Source: Pseudomonas sp. WS 5079 (GTDB lineage: Bacteria; Pseudomonadota; Gammaproteobacteria; Pseudomonadales; Pseudomonadaceae). Taken from it: a stretch of 64,000 bases of DNA. How positions within the stretch are numbered: position 1 is the first letter of the stretch; each line of letters begins with the position of its first letter. The position numbers and the translations under genes were made by a program. The stretch lies in contig NZ_JAAQWN010000009.1 in assembly GCF_012985465.1 (NCBI RefSeq), positions 248,001-312,000 on the forward strand, read 5' to 3'. Positions 17,356 to 26,122 of the stretch are shown piece after piece. Below the pieces are notes generated by a model. The model made no database searches and was not told the DNA's origin. It saw only the letters and a program-made list of their open reading frames with translations.

Positions 17356-18506
17356 GCGCAGGCGACCCGGGTCTTGGCGGTCATCAGCCACAGGGCCAGG
17401 AGAATCGACAGCAGGATAAAACCCGACGCGGCGAACCCCAGGCTGCCCAGGCCCAAGGTGTCGATCACCCGCCCGCCGACCATCGCGCCCAGGCCAATGC
17501 CCAGGTTGGCCCCGGCAATGTTCAAGGACGCGGCAAATGCCGGCGCATGGGGCGCCGCCTTCATCAAGCGCACATGGCTGACCAAAAACAGCGCCGCCTG
17601 GGTCACGCCCCAGATACCCATGGCCGCAGCCAGGCCGAGGGTGGAGTGGATCGCCGGTACCAGCGCCACCATGCCGGCAATCATAAAGCCGCAGAACACC
17701 ATGGAGGCGATCAGCGGATGCTTGTCGACCATGCGTCCGCCCAGGGAATTGCCGATCAGCCCCACGGCGCCAAAGCCCATCAGGCACCAGCCCACCAGCG
17801 TGCCATCGAAGCCGGCCAGGCGCTCGAGAATGTCGGCCAGGTAGGTATAGGCAGTGAACATGCCGCTAAATACCAGGATCGACAGCAGTACGTGGCCCTG
17901 CATCAACGGGTTGCGCAGGATCTTGAACTGCGAACGCAGGGTCACCGCGTCCTTCTTCACTGTGGTCGCCGGCAGGTAAATCAACAGCAGCAATGCCTTG
18001 AGCACCGCCACCCCGGCGAGAATGCCGAAGGCGCTGCGCCAGCCGAACATATCGGAGATCAGCGTACCCACCGGGATGCCGAAGACCGTGGCGCAGACGA
18101 TGCCGAAGCCGATCTTGGCAATCGCCCGGCCAGCGTAGTCCGGCCCGACGATGTCCACCGCCGTCTCGCTGGCCAGGGCCCAGAACACCGGCAATCCGAG
18201 GGCCGGAATCAGGCGGGCCACGGCCATTACCCAGATATTCGGCGCCAGCGCCGCCAGGGTGTTGGCCGCGCCGAACATCAACAGAATGCTGATAAACAGG
18301 CGCTTGCGCTCAAAGCGTGCGAAATACGCGGTGAGGAACGGCCCAAACGCGGCTACGGTGAAGGCAAACAGGGTCACCAGCAGACCAGCCTGGGACACGC
18401 TCACATCCAAATCACGGGCGATGGAGGGCAACAGGCCCACGATGACAAATTCGGTGGTCAACACCGTAAAACCGGCTGCGGACAGCAGCAGGATGGGCAA
18501 CAACAT
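17352..18506 (-). CDS. MFS transporter, DHA1 (arabinose efflux-like) type
   Basis: 384 residues with twelve predicted membrane segments. The first helix motif LTTEFVIVGLLPSIARDLDVS is the DHA1 sugar-efflux/chloramphenicol-efflux pattern (YdeA, CmlA relatives), and FARFERKRLFI is the loop 2-3 signature. It is an inner-membrane proton-driven exporter of unknown substrate. ATG 18506 is used; the in-frame extension to 18608 adds a non-conserved head. The stop overlaps that of the convergent nhaR-like gene. Confidence 0.85.
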   Translation of the reverse strand: MLLPILLLSAAGFTVLTTEFVIVGLLPSIARDLDVSVSQAGLLVTLFAFTVAAFGPFLTAYFARFERKRLFISILLMFGAANTLAALAPNIWVMAVARLIPALGLPVFWALASETAVDIVGPDYAGRAIAKIGFGIVCATVFGIPVGTLISDMFGWRSAFGILAGVAVLKALLLLIYLPATTVKKDAVTLRSQFKILRNPLMQGHVLLSILVFSGMFTAYTYLADILERLAGFDGTLVGWCLMGFGAVGLIGNSLGGRMVDKHPLIASMVFCGFMIAGMVALVPAIHSTLGLAAAMGIWGVTQAALFLVSHVRLMKAAPHAPAFAASLNIAGANLGIGLGAMVGGRVIDTLGLGSLGFAASGFILLSILLALWLMTAKTRVACA

Positions 18507-18715
18507 GCACAACTCCAGAAACGGCGACGCCAGCGCTGACCCAAGGGCCCGCTGACAGAGAGATAAGAAGAGGATGGCGAATCTTAACAGAATGTGACCG
18601 GGGCACACACGGCCTTGGCGACTGAATGCCGCAGCAAACGGGATGTTTCCTACAGCATGTTAGACTTCGCGCCCTGCATAGCGCTGCACACATTAAAAAA
18701 ACTAGAGACACTCTT

Positions 18716-19939
18716 ATGACTGCTGCTCCTTCGCTGCTTCAACGCCTGCTGCGCGTCAGCCTGGTGACCCAAATTGTCATCGGCCTGGTTGCTGGCATCT
18801 TGCTAGCCCTGCTGTCGCCCAGTGCTGCCCTGTCCACCGCGTTCATCGGCAAGGTATTTGTCTCGGCGCTCAAGGCCGTGGCGCCCATCCTGGTGTTTGT
18901 GCTGGTGATGGCCTCGATTGCCAACCACAAGCATGGCCAGGAAACCAATATCCGGCCGATTCTGTTCCTGTACCTGCTGGGTACCTTTTCGGCGGCGGTG
19001 GTCGCGGTGATTGCAAGCACCCTGTTCCCGTCGAGCCTGGTGCTCAGCACCCATGACGTGGCCATCAGCGCTCCCGGCGGAATCGGCGAAGTGATGCAGA
19101 GCCTGTTGCTCAGCGTGGTGGACAACCCCGTCAGCGCTTTGATGAACGCCAACTTTATCGGGATCCTGGCGTGGGCCATCGGCATGGGCATCGCGATCCG
19201 TCATGCCGGGGAAACCACCCGTACCGTGCTGGACGACCTGTCCAACGGCGTCACGCTGATCGTGCGCGTGGTGATTCGCTTCGCACCGCTGGGGATTTTC
19301 GGCCTGGTGGCCTCGACCCTGGCCGCTTCTGGCTTTGATGCGCTGCTCGGTTATGCGCACCTGTTGCTGGTGCTGATCGGCTGCATGCTGTTCGTGGCCC
19401 TGGTGGTCAACCCGGCGATCGTGTTCTGGAAATTGCGTCGCAACCCCTACCCGCTGGTGCTGCTGTGCCTGCGTGAAAGCGGGATCACCGCCTTCTTCAC
19501 CCGCAGCTCCGCGGCCAACATCCCGGTCAACCTGGCGTTGAGTGAGCGCCTGGGCCTGCACGAAGACACCTACTCGGTATCGATCCCGTTGGGTGCGACC
19601 ATCAACATGGCCGGCGCCGCCATCACCATCACCGTGCTGACCCTGGCCGCCGTGCATACCCTGGGCATCGCGGTCGACCTGCCGACCGCCGTGCTGCTCA
19701 GCGTGGTGGCGGCGATCTGTGCCTGTGGCGCGTCGGGTGTGGCCGGGGGTTCGCTGTTGCTGATTCCACTGGCGTGCAGCCTGTTCGGCATTCCGAGTGA
19801 AATCGCCATGCAAGTGGTGGCCGTGGGCTTCATTATCGGGGTGTTGCAGGATTCGGCGGAAACCGCGCTGAATTCGTCTACCGACGTGCTATTCACCGCA
19901 GCGGCGTGCCTGGGCCACGAAGACAAGAACCCGGCCTGA
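18716..19939 (+). CDS. sstT: Serine/threonine:sodium symporter
   Basis: 407 residues, the length of SstT in the DAACS (glutamate transporter-like) family. Characteristic motifs are ESGITAFFTRSSAANIPVN (hairpin 1 with the serine-rich tip), ATINMAGAAITI (the sodium-site NMAGA), and GASGVAGGSLLLIPLA. It imports L-serine and L-threonine with Na+. The start at ATG 18716 is used because the family N-terminus begins LLQRLLRVSLVTQI right after it. Confidence 0.93.
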   Translation: MTAAPSLLQRLLRVSLVTQIVIGLVAGILLALLSPSAALSTAFIGKVFVSALKAVAPILVFVLVMASIANHKHGQETNIRPILFLYLLGTFSAAVVAVIASTLFPSSLVLSTHDVAISAPGGIGEVMQSLLLSVVDNPVSALMNANFIGILAWAIGMGIAIRHAGETTRTVLDDLSNGVTLIVRVVIRFAPLGIFGLVASTLAASGFDALLGYAHLLLVLIGCMLFVALVVNPAIVFWKLRRNPYPLVLLCLRESGITAFFTRSSAANIPVNLALSERLGLHEDTYSVSIPLGATINMAGAAITITVLTLAAVHTLGIAVDLPTAVLLSVVAAICACGASGVAGGSLLLIPLACSLFGIPSEIAMQVVAVGFIIGVLQDSAETALNSSTDVLFTAAACLGHEDKNPA

Positions 19940-19956
19940 CACAACCCGGCAAGCAA

Positions 19957-20007
19957 GTGGGAGCTGGTTTGGGTGGGAGCCAGCTCCCACACAAGCCCGC
20001 TCCCACA
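19957..20007. repeat. Degenerate REP cluster
   Basis: Three REP cores in 50 bp: GTGGGAGCTGG, GGGAGCCAGCTCCCACA and AAGCCCGCTCCCACA. They sit between the convergent sstT and DUF1993 genes. Confidence 0.75.
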
Positions 20008-20033
20008 TTTGTTTTTGCAGTGTTACTCAGGGC

Positions 20034-20543
20034 TTAGAACGCGCCCATGTAGTCACGCTTGCCCACTTCCACACCGTTATGACGCAGCAACGCGTAGGCG
20101 GTGGTGACGTGGAAGAAGAACTGCGGCAGACCATAGGTCAGCAGGTAGGACTGGCCGCTGAAGCGCTTCTCTTTAGGTGTGCCTGGGCGGGTGACGATCT
20201 CGATGCCTTCCTTGCCGTCGATCTGCGCCGGGGTAATGGTGTCGATGAAGGCCAGGACCTTGGCGATCAGCGCTTGCAGGTCGGCGAAGGTGACTTCGGT
20301 GTCTTCGTATTTCGGTACTTCAATCTCGGCCAGGCGCGCGGAAACACCCTTGGCAAAATCCACGGCGATCTGCACCTGGCGTACCAGCGGGAACATGTCC
20401 GGGAACAGACGCGCCTGCAGCAAGGCGTTCGGGTCGATGTTCTTGGCGGTGGCGTGGGCCTCGGCCTTGTTCAGCACATCGCTCAGGGCGTTGAGCATTT
20501 GCTTGAAGACCGGAAGGGAAGCGGCGTACAGGGAAATAGTCAT
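20034..20543 (-). CDS. DUF1993 family protein
   Basis: 169 residues matching DUF1993 throughout: MTISLYAASLPVFKQMLNALS at the start, a central LFPDMFPLVRQVQIAVDFAKG, and YLLTYGLPQFFFHVTTAYALLR towards the end. The family is structurally like the DinB/YfiT four-helix bundle (conserved His/aromatic positions), but no function is established. It is a cytosolic single gene with its own start at 20543. Confidence 0.85.
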   Translation of the reverse strand: MTISLYAASLPVFKQMLNALSDVLNKAEAHATAKNIDPNALLQARLFPDMFPLVRQVQIAVDFAKGVSARLAEIEVPKYEDTEVTFADLQALIAKVLAFIDTITPAQIDGKEGIEIVTRPGTPKEKRFSGQSYLLTYGLPQFFFHVTTAYALLRHNGVEVGKRDYMGAF

Positions 20544-20658
20544 GACAGTCTCGACAGTGGTGACAGGGTTTGAACAGCCGCGATTATAGACATGAGCGCT
20601 GCTTGTCTTTTATTTTTTCGGGATTAGGCTAGTGGGCTCACTGCATAGGGAAAGCGCG

Positions 20659-21309
20659 ATGACCGCCGAGCACGACACCACCTCCTCCGAGCCGCGCCTC
20701 AACAGCACGGAAATCCGCGTTCTGGGCTGCCTGATCGAGAAGCAGGCCACCAACCCGGAAACCTACCCGCTGACCCTCAATGCCCTGGTCCTGGCCTGCA
20801 ACCAGAAAACCAGCCGCGAACCGGTGATGAACCTCAGCCAGGGCCAGGTCGGCCAGAGCCTGCGCGCCCTGGAAGGCCGTGGCTTTACCAAACTGGTGAT
20901 GGGCAGTCGCGCCGACCGCTGGGAACACCGCGTAGACAAGGCCCTGGAACTGGTGCCGGCGCAGGTGATTCTGACTGGCCTGCTGTTCCTGCGCGGCCCG
21001 CAGACGGTCAACGAATTGCTGACCCGCAGCGGGCGCATGCATGACTTTGAAGATGCCGAGCAGGTGGTGCACCAACTGGAACGCCTGATCGCTCGCGATC
21101 TGGCGGTGCTGGTGCCCAAGCAGGCCGGCCAGCGCGAAGACCGCTACACCCACTCCCTGGGCGACCCGGCGGATATCGAGGCGATCCTGGCCGCCCGTGG
21201 CAGCCCGGTGGAGCGCAGCAGCGCTGGCAGCGGGGTTCCCCTGGAACGCATCGAAGAGCTGGAGGCGCGGATTGCGGCGCTGGAAGAGCGCCTGTCCCGT
21301 CTCGAATAA
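20659..21309 (+). CDS. yceH: YceH/DUF480 family winged-helix protein
   Basis: 216 residues. It carries the two tandem winged-helix folds of DUF480 (UPF0502): LNSTEIRVLGCLIEKQATNPE then YPLTLNALVLACNQKTSREP in the first, and ILTGLLFLRGPQTVNELLTR in the second (about 105). A C-terminal coiled coil (LERIEELEARIAALEERLSRL) is typical. The function is not known. AGGGAAAGC precedes ATG 20659; earlier in-frame codons are not needed. Confidence 0.88.
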   Translation: MTAEHDTTSSEPRLNSTEIRVLGCLIEKQATNPETYPLTLNALVLACNQKTSREPVMNLSQGQVGQSLRALEGRGFTKLVMGSRADRWEHRVDKALELVPAQVILTGLLFLRGPQTVNELLTRSGRMHDFEDAEQVVHQLERLIARDLAVLVPKQAGQREDRYTHSLGDPADIEAILAARGSPVERSSAGSGVPLERIEELEARIAALEERLSRLE

Positions 21310-21323
21310 ACACCGCGTCCCCC

Positions 21324-21412
21324 TGTGGGAGCGGGCTTGCCCGCGATAGCGGTGGATCAGTTAACACGTAGTTGACTGACACTCCGCCATCGCGGGCAAG
21401 CCCGCTCCTACA
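21324..21412. repeat. REP inverted pair
   Basis: TGTGGGAGCGGGCTTGCCCGCGATAGCGGTGG and its inverted copy (CCGCCATCGCGGGCAAGCCCGCTCCTACA) around TCAGTTAACACGTAGTTGACTGA. It separates the convergent yceH and shikimate-dehydrogenase-like genes. Confidence 0.9.
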
Positions 21413-21438
21413 TGGGCCCGCAGTGTTTTTGAGATTTT

Positions 21439-22257
21439 TTACTGGCGGGCGAAATTCACCGCCTTCTGGAACTGTTCGTCGGTCGGCCGGATGCCGGTGT
21501 ACAGCACGAACTGCTCCAGGGCCTGGATCGCAATCACTTCCAGGCCGGTAATTACCCGCTTGCCCTGGGCCCTTCCCCGCACGATCAGCGGTGTTTCGGC
21601 GGGGATCGCCACTACATCGAACACCGTGTCGGCCGCATCAATCGCGTCGGCCTCGAATGCCAGGTCCTGCGCCTGGGCGCCGCCGGTCATGCCGATCGGC
21701 GTCACGTTGACCAGCATCTGCGGGCGCGCCTTGCCCAATGTCGCCTGCCACTCATACCCCAGGTTGTGCGCCAGGGCCCGGCCCGCCGTTTCATTGCGCG
21801 CAACGATCAGCCCATTGGCATAGCCACCATCACGCAAGGCGCTGGCCACGGCCTTGGCCATGCCGCCGCTGCCGTGCAGGGCGAAGGTCGAGTCCTTGGG
21901 CACCGCGTGCTTTTGCAGGAGTTGCTCGATGGCGATGTAGTCGGTGTTGTAGGCCTTGAGGTGCCCGGCGGTGTTGACGATGGTGTTGATCGAGGCGATG
22001 GCGCGAGCCGAGTCGTCGAGTTCGTCCACCAACTCGATACAGGCCTCCTTGAACGGCATCGACACCCCGCAGCCACGGATACCCAAGGCCCGGATGCCGG
22101 CCACGGCGCCGTTCAGGTCTTGGCTGCTGAAGGCCTTGTAATAAAAGTTCAGCCCCAACTGCTCATACAAATGGTTATGAAATCGCAGGCCGAAATTGCC
22201 TGGCCGGGCCGACAACGACATGCACAGCTGGGTATCCTTGTTAGGGTTCATCAGCAT
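21439..22257 (-). CDS. Shikimate dehydrogenase-like oxidoreductase
   Basis: 272 residues with the AroE layout: an N-terminal substrate domain (FHNHLYEQLGLNFYYKAF, then GCGVSMPFKEACIELVD, whose MPFK lysine is the catalytic one) and a Rossmann domain with FALHGSGGMAKAVASAL. The usual N-terminal shikimate-binding SxS and the usual NADP-binding arginine cluster are altered, so it is more like the YdiB/RifI/SdhL branch than housekeeping AroE. The substrate is uncertain. ATG 22257 has GAGGCG 8 nt upstream; a much longer frame upstream is antisense to the next gene and was not accepted. Confidence 0.85.
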   Translation of the reverse strand: MLMNPNKDTQLCMSLSARPGNFGLRFHNHLYEQLGLNFYYKAFSSQDLNGAVAGIRALGIRGCGVSMPFKEACIELVDELDDSARAIASINTIVNTAGHLKAYNTDYIAIEQLLQKHAVPKDSTFALHGSGGMAKAVASALRDGGYANGLIVARNETAGRALAHNLGYEWQATLGKARPQMLVNVTPIGMTGGAQAQDLAFEADAIDAADTVFDVVAIPAETPLIVRGRAQGKRVITGLEVIAIQALEQFVLYTGIRPTDEQFQKAVNFARQ

Positions 22258-22421
22258 CGGTAACGCCTCTTCAAGTAAGCAAATCGGTACAGACCTTACA
22301 CAACCTTTACCTAGTGGTAGTGCTGTTTTCGTGAAATACGTTGTCTTAAAAGTATCCCCGCGACAATCCTTGAGTCTATTGATTGCAGACCACAAGCGCA
22401 GGGGCCAACCGAGGAAAGACC

Positions 22422-22769
22422 ATGATTCGTAAAATCCCCAGGATCGCCTTGCTGATCGGGGCACTCGCTGTAGCCGGCCAAGCCTGCGCCCATGGTGGCG
22501 GTTGGGGTGGCCCGGCCGTATTGGGTGCGGTTGTCGGCGCAGCCGTAGTGGGCTCAGTGATCGCCAGCCATGATCGGCCGGTATATGTGCAGCAGCAACC
22601 GGTGTATTACCAACCGCAGCCGGTGTATGCCGCCCCGCCACCGGTCTATTACCAGCCGGCGCCGGTGTATGTGCAGCAGCCGGTGTATTACCGCCCGGCG
22701 CCGGTGTATTACGGGCCACCACGCGGTTATTACGGCCCGCCCCGCGGCTATTACGGGCGCGGCTGGTAA
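22422..22769 (+). CDS. Exported Tyr/Pro/Val-rich repeat protein
   Basis: 115 residues. A signal peptide (ALLIGALAVAGQACA, cleavage near residue 24) is followed by a glycine-rich membrane-like stretch (GGPAVLGAVVGAAVVGSVIA) and then, from about residue 47, about ten short repeats of the form PVYYQPxP or PVYVQQQ, ending in three RGYYG units. The low-complexity tyrosine-proline tail suggests a surface or envelope protein. No function is known to me. It has its own terminator and lies divergent from the shikimate-dehydrogenase-like gene. Confidence 0.8.
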   Translation: MIRKIPRIALLIGALAVAGQACAHGGGWGGPAVLGAVVGAAVVGSVIASHDRPVYVQQQPVYYQPQPVYAAPPPVYYQPAPVYVQQPVYYRPAPVYYGPPRGYYGPPRGYYGRGW

Positions 22770-22778
22770 GCCCAGCAG

Positions 22779-22810
22779 AAAAAGCCTCGCCCTCCAGGCG
22801 GGGCTTTTTT
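22779..22810 (+). terminator. Rho-independent terminator
   Basis: AAAAGCCTCGCC and GGCGGGGCTTTTTT pair over a CTCCA loop and end in a six-T run, 9 nt after the stop of the YxP-repeat protein. Confidence 0.88.
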
Positions 22811-23000
22811 ATGGGCTGCCAGGTCTGAATAAATCTCGCCAAGGTCGCTATCGAGACAACGCCGACTGTTAAATCCGACATTATTAAGGCCAAAGTGCAC
22901 TTGCCCAACCGGGGGGCGCGCTGTCATGTTTGTGTCACGCGGCACTCTCACTATCAAAACTGTCCCCCATAACAGGTCATAACAACAAGGACGACCCAGC

Positions 23001-23195
23001 ATGCCCACACAAAACCCGCACCGTACCGCCGGCCTCTGCACTTCGAGCAAGGTCTACAGCGCCTTGACCGAACTCAAGCACCTGGAGGGCCATCGCAGCG
23101 CCAAGTTTCTCTCGCTGCTGGCAGAAAACCTGGTCCACAAGGGCCTGCTCAATGAACAGGAAGTGCTGCACATGCTGGACCAGGTGGTTGACTGA
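23001..23195 (+). CDS. Small hypothetical protein, 64 residues
   Basis: A short cytosolic protein that starts at ATG 23001 with AAGGACG upstream. The C-terminal half (SAKFLSLLAENLVHKGLLNEQEVLHMLDQVV) looks like two amphipathic helices. I recognise no family. Codon use is normal for the genome and it is flanked by another small gene, so it is likely real. Confidence 0.65.
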   Translation: MPTQNPHRTAGLCTSSKVYSALTELKHLEGHRSAKFLSLLAENLVHKGLLNEQEVLHMLDQVVD

Positions 23196-23279
23196 ACCCC
23201 TGCCGGCGCAGTCTCGATCGCAGTGATGTTGACTATCGAGCAGGGTGATTTTCCCTCGCCGCCTGGCCGCCGTAAGGTG

Positions 23280-23300
23280 ACCTCCATCAGCAATGGAGGT
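23280..23300 (+). promoter_or_regulatory. Hairpin that hides the ribosome binding site of the gene at 23305
   Basis: ACCTCCAT (23280-23287) pairs perfectly with ATGGAGGT (23293-23300) over a CAGCA loop. The second arm contains GGAGGT, the strong ribosome site placed 4 nt before ATG 23305. An 8-bp stem over the site would block initiation until it opens, for example by heat, an RNA or a protein. Confidence 0.65.
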
Positions 23301-23304
23301 AGAT

Positions 23305-23484
23305 ATGCCCACTATCCAGATCATGTCCGTCATCGGCAGTGCCGTCCCCGGCCCCCTGCGGGAACTGGGTTTGCTCGCCTGCTGGTACCTGGTACGCGAC
23401 GGTGAAGCCATCAGCGGCCCACTGACTTCACTACCCGACGCCCAGGCCCTGTCACGCAAGATGGCCCATTGCTTCTCAGCCTAG
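23305..23484 (+). CDS. Small hypothetical protein, 59 residues
   Basis: Starts at ATG 23305 behind the near-perfect GGAGGT; an in-frame ATG at 23293 lies inside the ribosome site and is unlikely to be used. The product (PTIQIMSVIGSAVPGPLREL, then LACWYLVRDGEAISGPLTSL) is mildly hydrophobic without a clear membrane segment. The function is unknown. The end overlaps by 4 nt the stop of the convergent AI-2E family gene. Confidence 0.65.
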   Translation: MPTIQIMSVIGSAVPGPLRELGLLACWYLVRDGEAISGPLTSLPDAQALSRKMAHCFSA

Positions 23485-24548
23485 GGCAATGGCAGCCGCA
23501 CCCGCGGTTTGGTCTCGACAAATAGCGCCCAACTGGAGATAAACAGCGCGGCAATCAACGGCCCGATGACAAAGCCATTGAGGCCGAAGATCGACAGGCC
23601 GCCCAGGGTCGAGATCAGGATCAGGTAATCCGGCATTTTGGTGTCCTTGCCCACCAGGATCGGGCGCAGCACGTTGTCCACCAGGCCGATCACAAACACC
23701 CCGAACAAGGCCAGCACCACCCCCTGCCAGATTGAACCGCTGAGCAGGAAATAAGCGGCCACCGGCCCCCAAACGATCCCCGCACCCACGGCCGGCAGCA
23801 AAGACAGAAACGCCATCAATACCGCCCAGAGCAACGCGCTGGGGATATCCAGGAACCAGAAGATCAGGCCGCCCAACGCGCCCTGGGTCACCGCCACCAG
23901 CACATTGCCCTTTACGGTCGCGCGCACCACGCGGTTGAACTTCAGTTGCAGGCGACGCTTCTGCGGCTCGGCCAGCGGCACCGCCGTGCGCACTTTGCGC
24001 ACCAGGTCGGGGCCGTCGCGCAGCAGGAAGAACAGCAAGTACAGCATGATGAAAAAGCTCACCAGGAAATCAAAGGTGCCCTGGCCAAAGCTGAACGCCT
24101 GGCTGGCAAAGAACTGGCTGCCCTGCATCGCGCCCTTGACGATTTTCTCGCGCAGGCCTTCCAGGTTGCCCATGCCGAAGCGGTCCAGCAGGTGCTGGAA
24201 GTACGGCGGCAGGAAGTTCTTGAATTGTTCGATGTAGCCGGCCACATCCAATTTGCCGCTTTCGACGTTTTTGTACAGCGTCGCCCCCTCCTGCACCAGC
24301 AAGGCGCTGGTGATGATCACCGGCAAAATCGCGATCACCAGGCACACCATCAGGGTACACAACGACGTCAGGTTGCGGTTCCAGCCAAACTTGAGCTGCA
24401 GGCGGCGCTGCATGGGCGCAAAGATGATCCCCAGGATGACCGCCCAGAACACCGCGCCATAGAACGGCAACAGGATCCAGAAGAATGCGAGGGTCACGAT
24501 GACCAGCAGCAACAGCAGGGTTTTGAATTGCAGATTCGTTTGGTTCAT
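23481..24548 (-). CDS. AI-2E family (PerM/YdiK-type) transporter
   Basis: 355 residues with about eight membrane segments arranged in the family manner: two at the N-terminus (LLLLLVIVTLAFFWILLPFYG), a soluble helical domain (about 90-150), then LVSFFIMLYLLFFLLRDG and the C-terminal block with ALWAVLMAFLSLLPAVGAGIVW and LGGLSIFGLNGFVIGPLIAAL. Members export or leak autoinducer-2, or act in Na+/H+ exchange; the true substrate is unknown. The start is ATG 24548 (MNQTNLQF). Confidence 0.88.
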   Translation of the reverse strand: MNQTNLQFKTLLLLLVIVTLAFFWILLPFYGAVFWAVILGIIFAPMQRRLQLKFGWNRNLTSLCTLMVCLVIAILPVIITSALLVQEGATLYKNVESGKLDVAGYIEQFKNFLPPYFQHLLDRFGMGNLEGLREKIVKGAMQGSQFFASQAFSFGQGTFDFLVSFFIMLYLLFFLLRDGPDLVRKVRTAVPLAEPQKRRLQLKFNRVVRATVKGNVLVAVTQGALGGLIFWFLDIPSALLWAVLMAFLSLLPAVGAGIVWGPVAAYFLLSGSIWQGVVLALFGVFVIGLVDNVLRPILVGKDTKMPDYLILISTLGGLSIFGLNGFVIGPLIAALFISSWALFVETKPRVRLPLP

Positions 24549-24710
24549 GTCCGATCCGTACCAGAAAAACGCCGGGCGCCCAGCGCGCCCTGTTGCTTAG
24601 TCCGCCGGGCGTCGCACGAGTGCCATCTTTATTTCTACAGCGTAGACCCAGATCAATAAGCGCCCGCCCCGGCTCGGCTACCCTGCCGCCCTTTTGCGAC
24701 CCAAATCCCC

Positions 24711-26030
24711 ATGCTCCCTGTCCTTGCCCCCGAATTGCTCGCCCCTGCCGGCACCCTGAAAAACATGCGCTACGCCTTTGCCTACGGTGCCGACGCGGTC
24801 TACGCCGGCCAGCCGCGCTACAGCTTGCGGGTGCGCAACAACGAGTTCGACCACGCCAACCTGGCCCTGGGCATCGCCGAGGCGCAGGCCCAGGGCAAGC
24901 GCTTTTATGTGGTGGTCAACATTGCGCCGCACAACGCCAAGCTCAAAACCTTTCTCAAGGACCTGGAACCGGTGATCGCCATGGGCCCGGACGCGCTGAT
25001 CATGTCCGACCCGGGCCTGATCATGCTGGTGCGCCGGCACTTCCCGCAGATGCCGATCCACCTGTCGGTACAGGCCAATACGGTGAACTGGGCCAGCGTC
25101 GAGTTCTGGCAGCAGCAAGGCATCTGCCGGATCATCCTGTCGCGGGAATTGTCCCTGGAAGAAATCGCCGAGATCCGCCAGCACGTGCCGGCCATGGAGC
25201 TGGAAGTGTTTGTGCATGGCGCACTGTGCATGGCCTATTCCGGGCGCTGCCTGTTGTCGGGCTATATGAACAAGCGCGATGCCAACCAGGGCACCTGCAC
25301 CAACGCCTGCCGCTGGAAATACCAGGCCACCCCGGCGGTCGAAAACACCGTGGGTGATATCGTCCAGCAGTATCAACCCGAGCCGACCCTGGGCCTTGGC
25401 GCGCCCACCGACCAGGTGTTTCTGCTGCAAGAGGCCAATCGCCCGGATGAGCAGATGCCGGCTTTCGAGGACGAGCACGGCACTTACATCATGAACGCCA
25501 AGGACCTGCGGGCGGTGCAGCACGTCGAGCGCCTGACGCAGATGGGCGTGCACTCGCTGAAGATCGAAGGCCGCACCAAATCCCACTTTTATGTGGCGCG
25601 CACCACCCAGGTGTACCGCCAGGCCATTGATGATGCAGTGGCCGGGCGCACGTTCGACCGGGGCTTGATGACCAACCTTGAGTCCCTGGCCCAGCGCGGC
25701 TACACCGAAGGCTTCCTGCGCCGCCATGTGCACGACGAGTACCAGAACTACCAGAACGGCAGCTCCGTCTCGGAACAACAGCAGTTTGTCGGGGAATTGA
25801 CCGGCGAACGGCGCGGGGAACTGGCCGAGGTCAAGGTGAAGAACCGCTTTGCCGTGGGCAATCACCTGGAGTTGATGACCCCGGCGGGGAATTTCCACTT
25901 TGATTTGGGGATGATGCATAACGCCAAGGGTGAGGCGATCGAAGTGGCGCCGGGGGATGGGCATACGGTGTATGTGCCGGTGCCGTTGGAGATGGATATC
26001 GGGTTTGGGTTGTTGATGCGGGATGTGTAG
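24711..26030 (+). CDS. trhP: tRNA 5-hydroxyuridine synthesis protein TrhP (U32 family)
   Basis: 439 residues. The U32 'peptidase' hallmark is at about residue 165-195: LEVFVHGALCMAYSGRCLLS followed by NQGTCTNACRW, which gives four cysteines likely to hold an iron-sulfur cluster. E. coli YegQ (TrhP) hydroxylates the wobble uridine of tRNAs to 5-hydroxyuridine using prephenate-derived input. The N-terminus PELLAPAGTLKNMRYAFAYGADAVYAG is as in the family. It stands alone. Despite the U32 name no protease activity is expected. Confidence 0.9.
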   Translation: MLPVLAPELLAPAGTLKNMRYAFAYGADAVYAGQPRYSLRVRNNEFDHANLALGIAEAQAQGKRFYVVVNIAPHNAKLKTFLKDLEPVIAMGPDALIMSDPGLIMLVRRHFPQMPIHLSVQANTVNWASVEFWQQQGICRIILSRELSLEEIAEIRQHVPAMELEVFVHGALCMAYSGRCLLSGYMNKRDANQGTCTNACRWKYQATPAVENTVGDIVQQYQPEPTLGLGAPTDQVFLLQEANRPDEQMPAFEDEHGTYIMNAKDLRAVQHVERLTQMGVHSLKIEGRTKSHFYVARTTQVYRQAIDDAVAGRTFDRGLMTNLESLAQRGYTEGFLRRHVHDEYQNYQNGSSVSEQQQFVGELTGERRGELAEVKVKNRFAVGNHLELMTPAGNFHFDLGMMHNAKGEAIEVAPGDGHTVYVPVPLEMDIGFGLLMRDV

Positions 26031-26042
26031 CGGCTGTTAGGG

Positions 26043-26122
26043 CCTCATCGCGGGCAAGCCCGCTCCCACATTTTGACCGTGTTCACCGATCAAATGTGGG
26101 AGCTGGCTTGCCTGCGATGAGG
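26043..26122. repeat. REP inverted pair
   Basis: CCTCATCGCGGGCAAGCCCGCTCCCACA at the left and TGTGGGAGCTGGCTTGCCTGCGATGAGG at the right face each other. The right arm is also the first part of the 110-bp tandem repeat that follows. Confidence 0.85.

Noticed and set aside
22258..22908. Upstream extension of the shikimate-dehydrogenase-like frame by about 215 residues
   Set aside because: The added part is low-complexity and antisense to the YxP-repeat protein; ATG 22257 has a good ribosome site and fits the family N-terminus.
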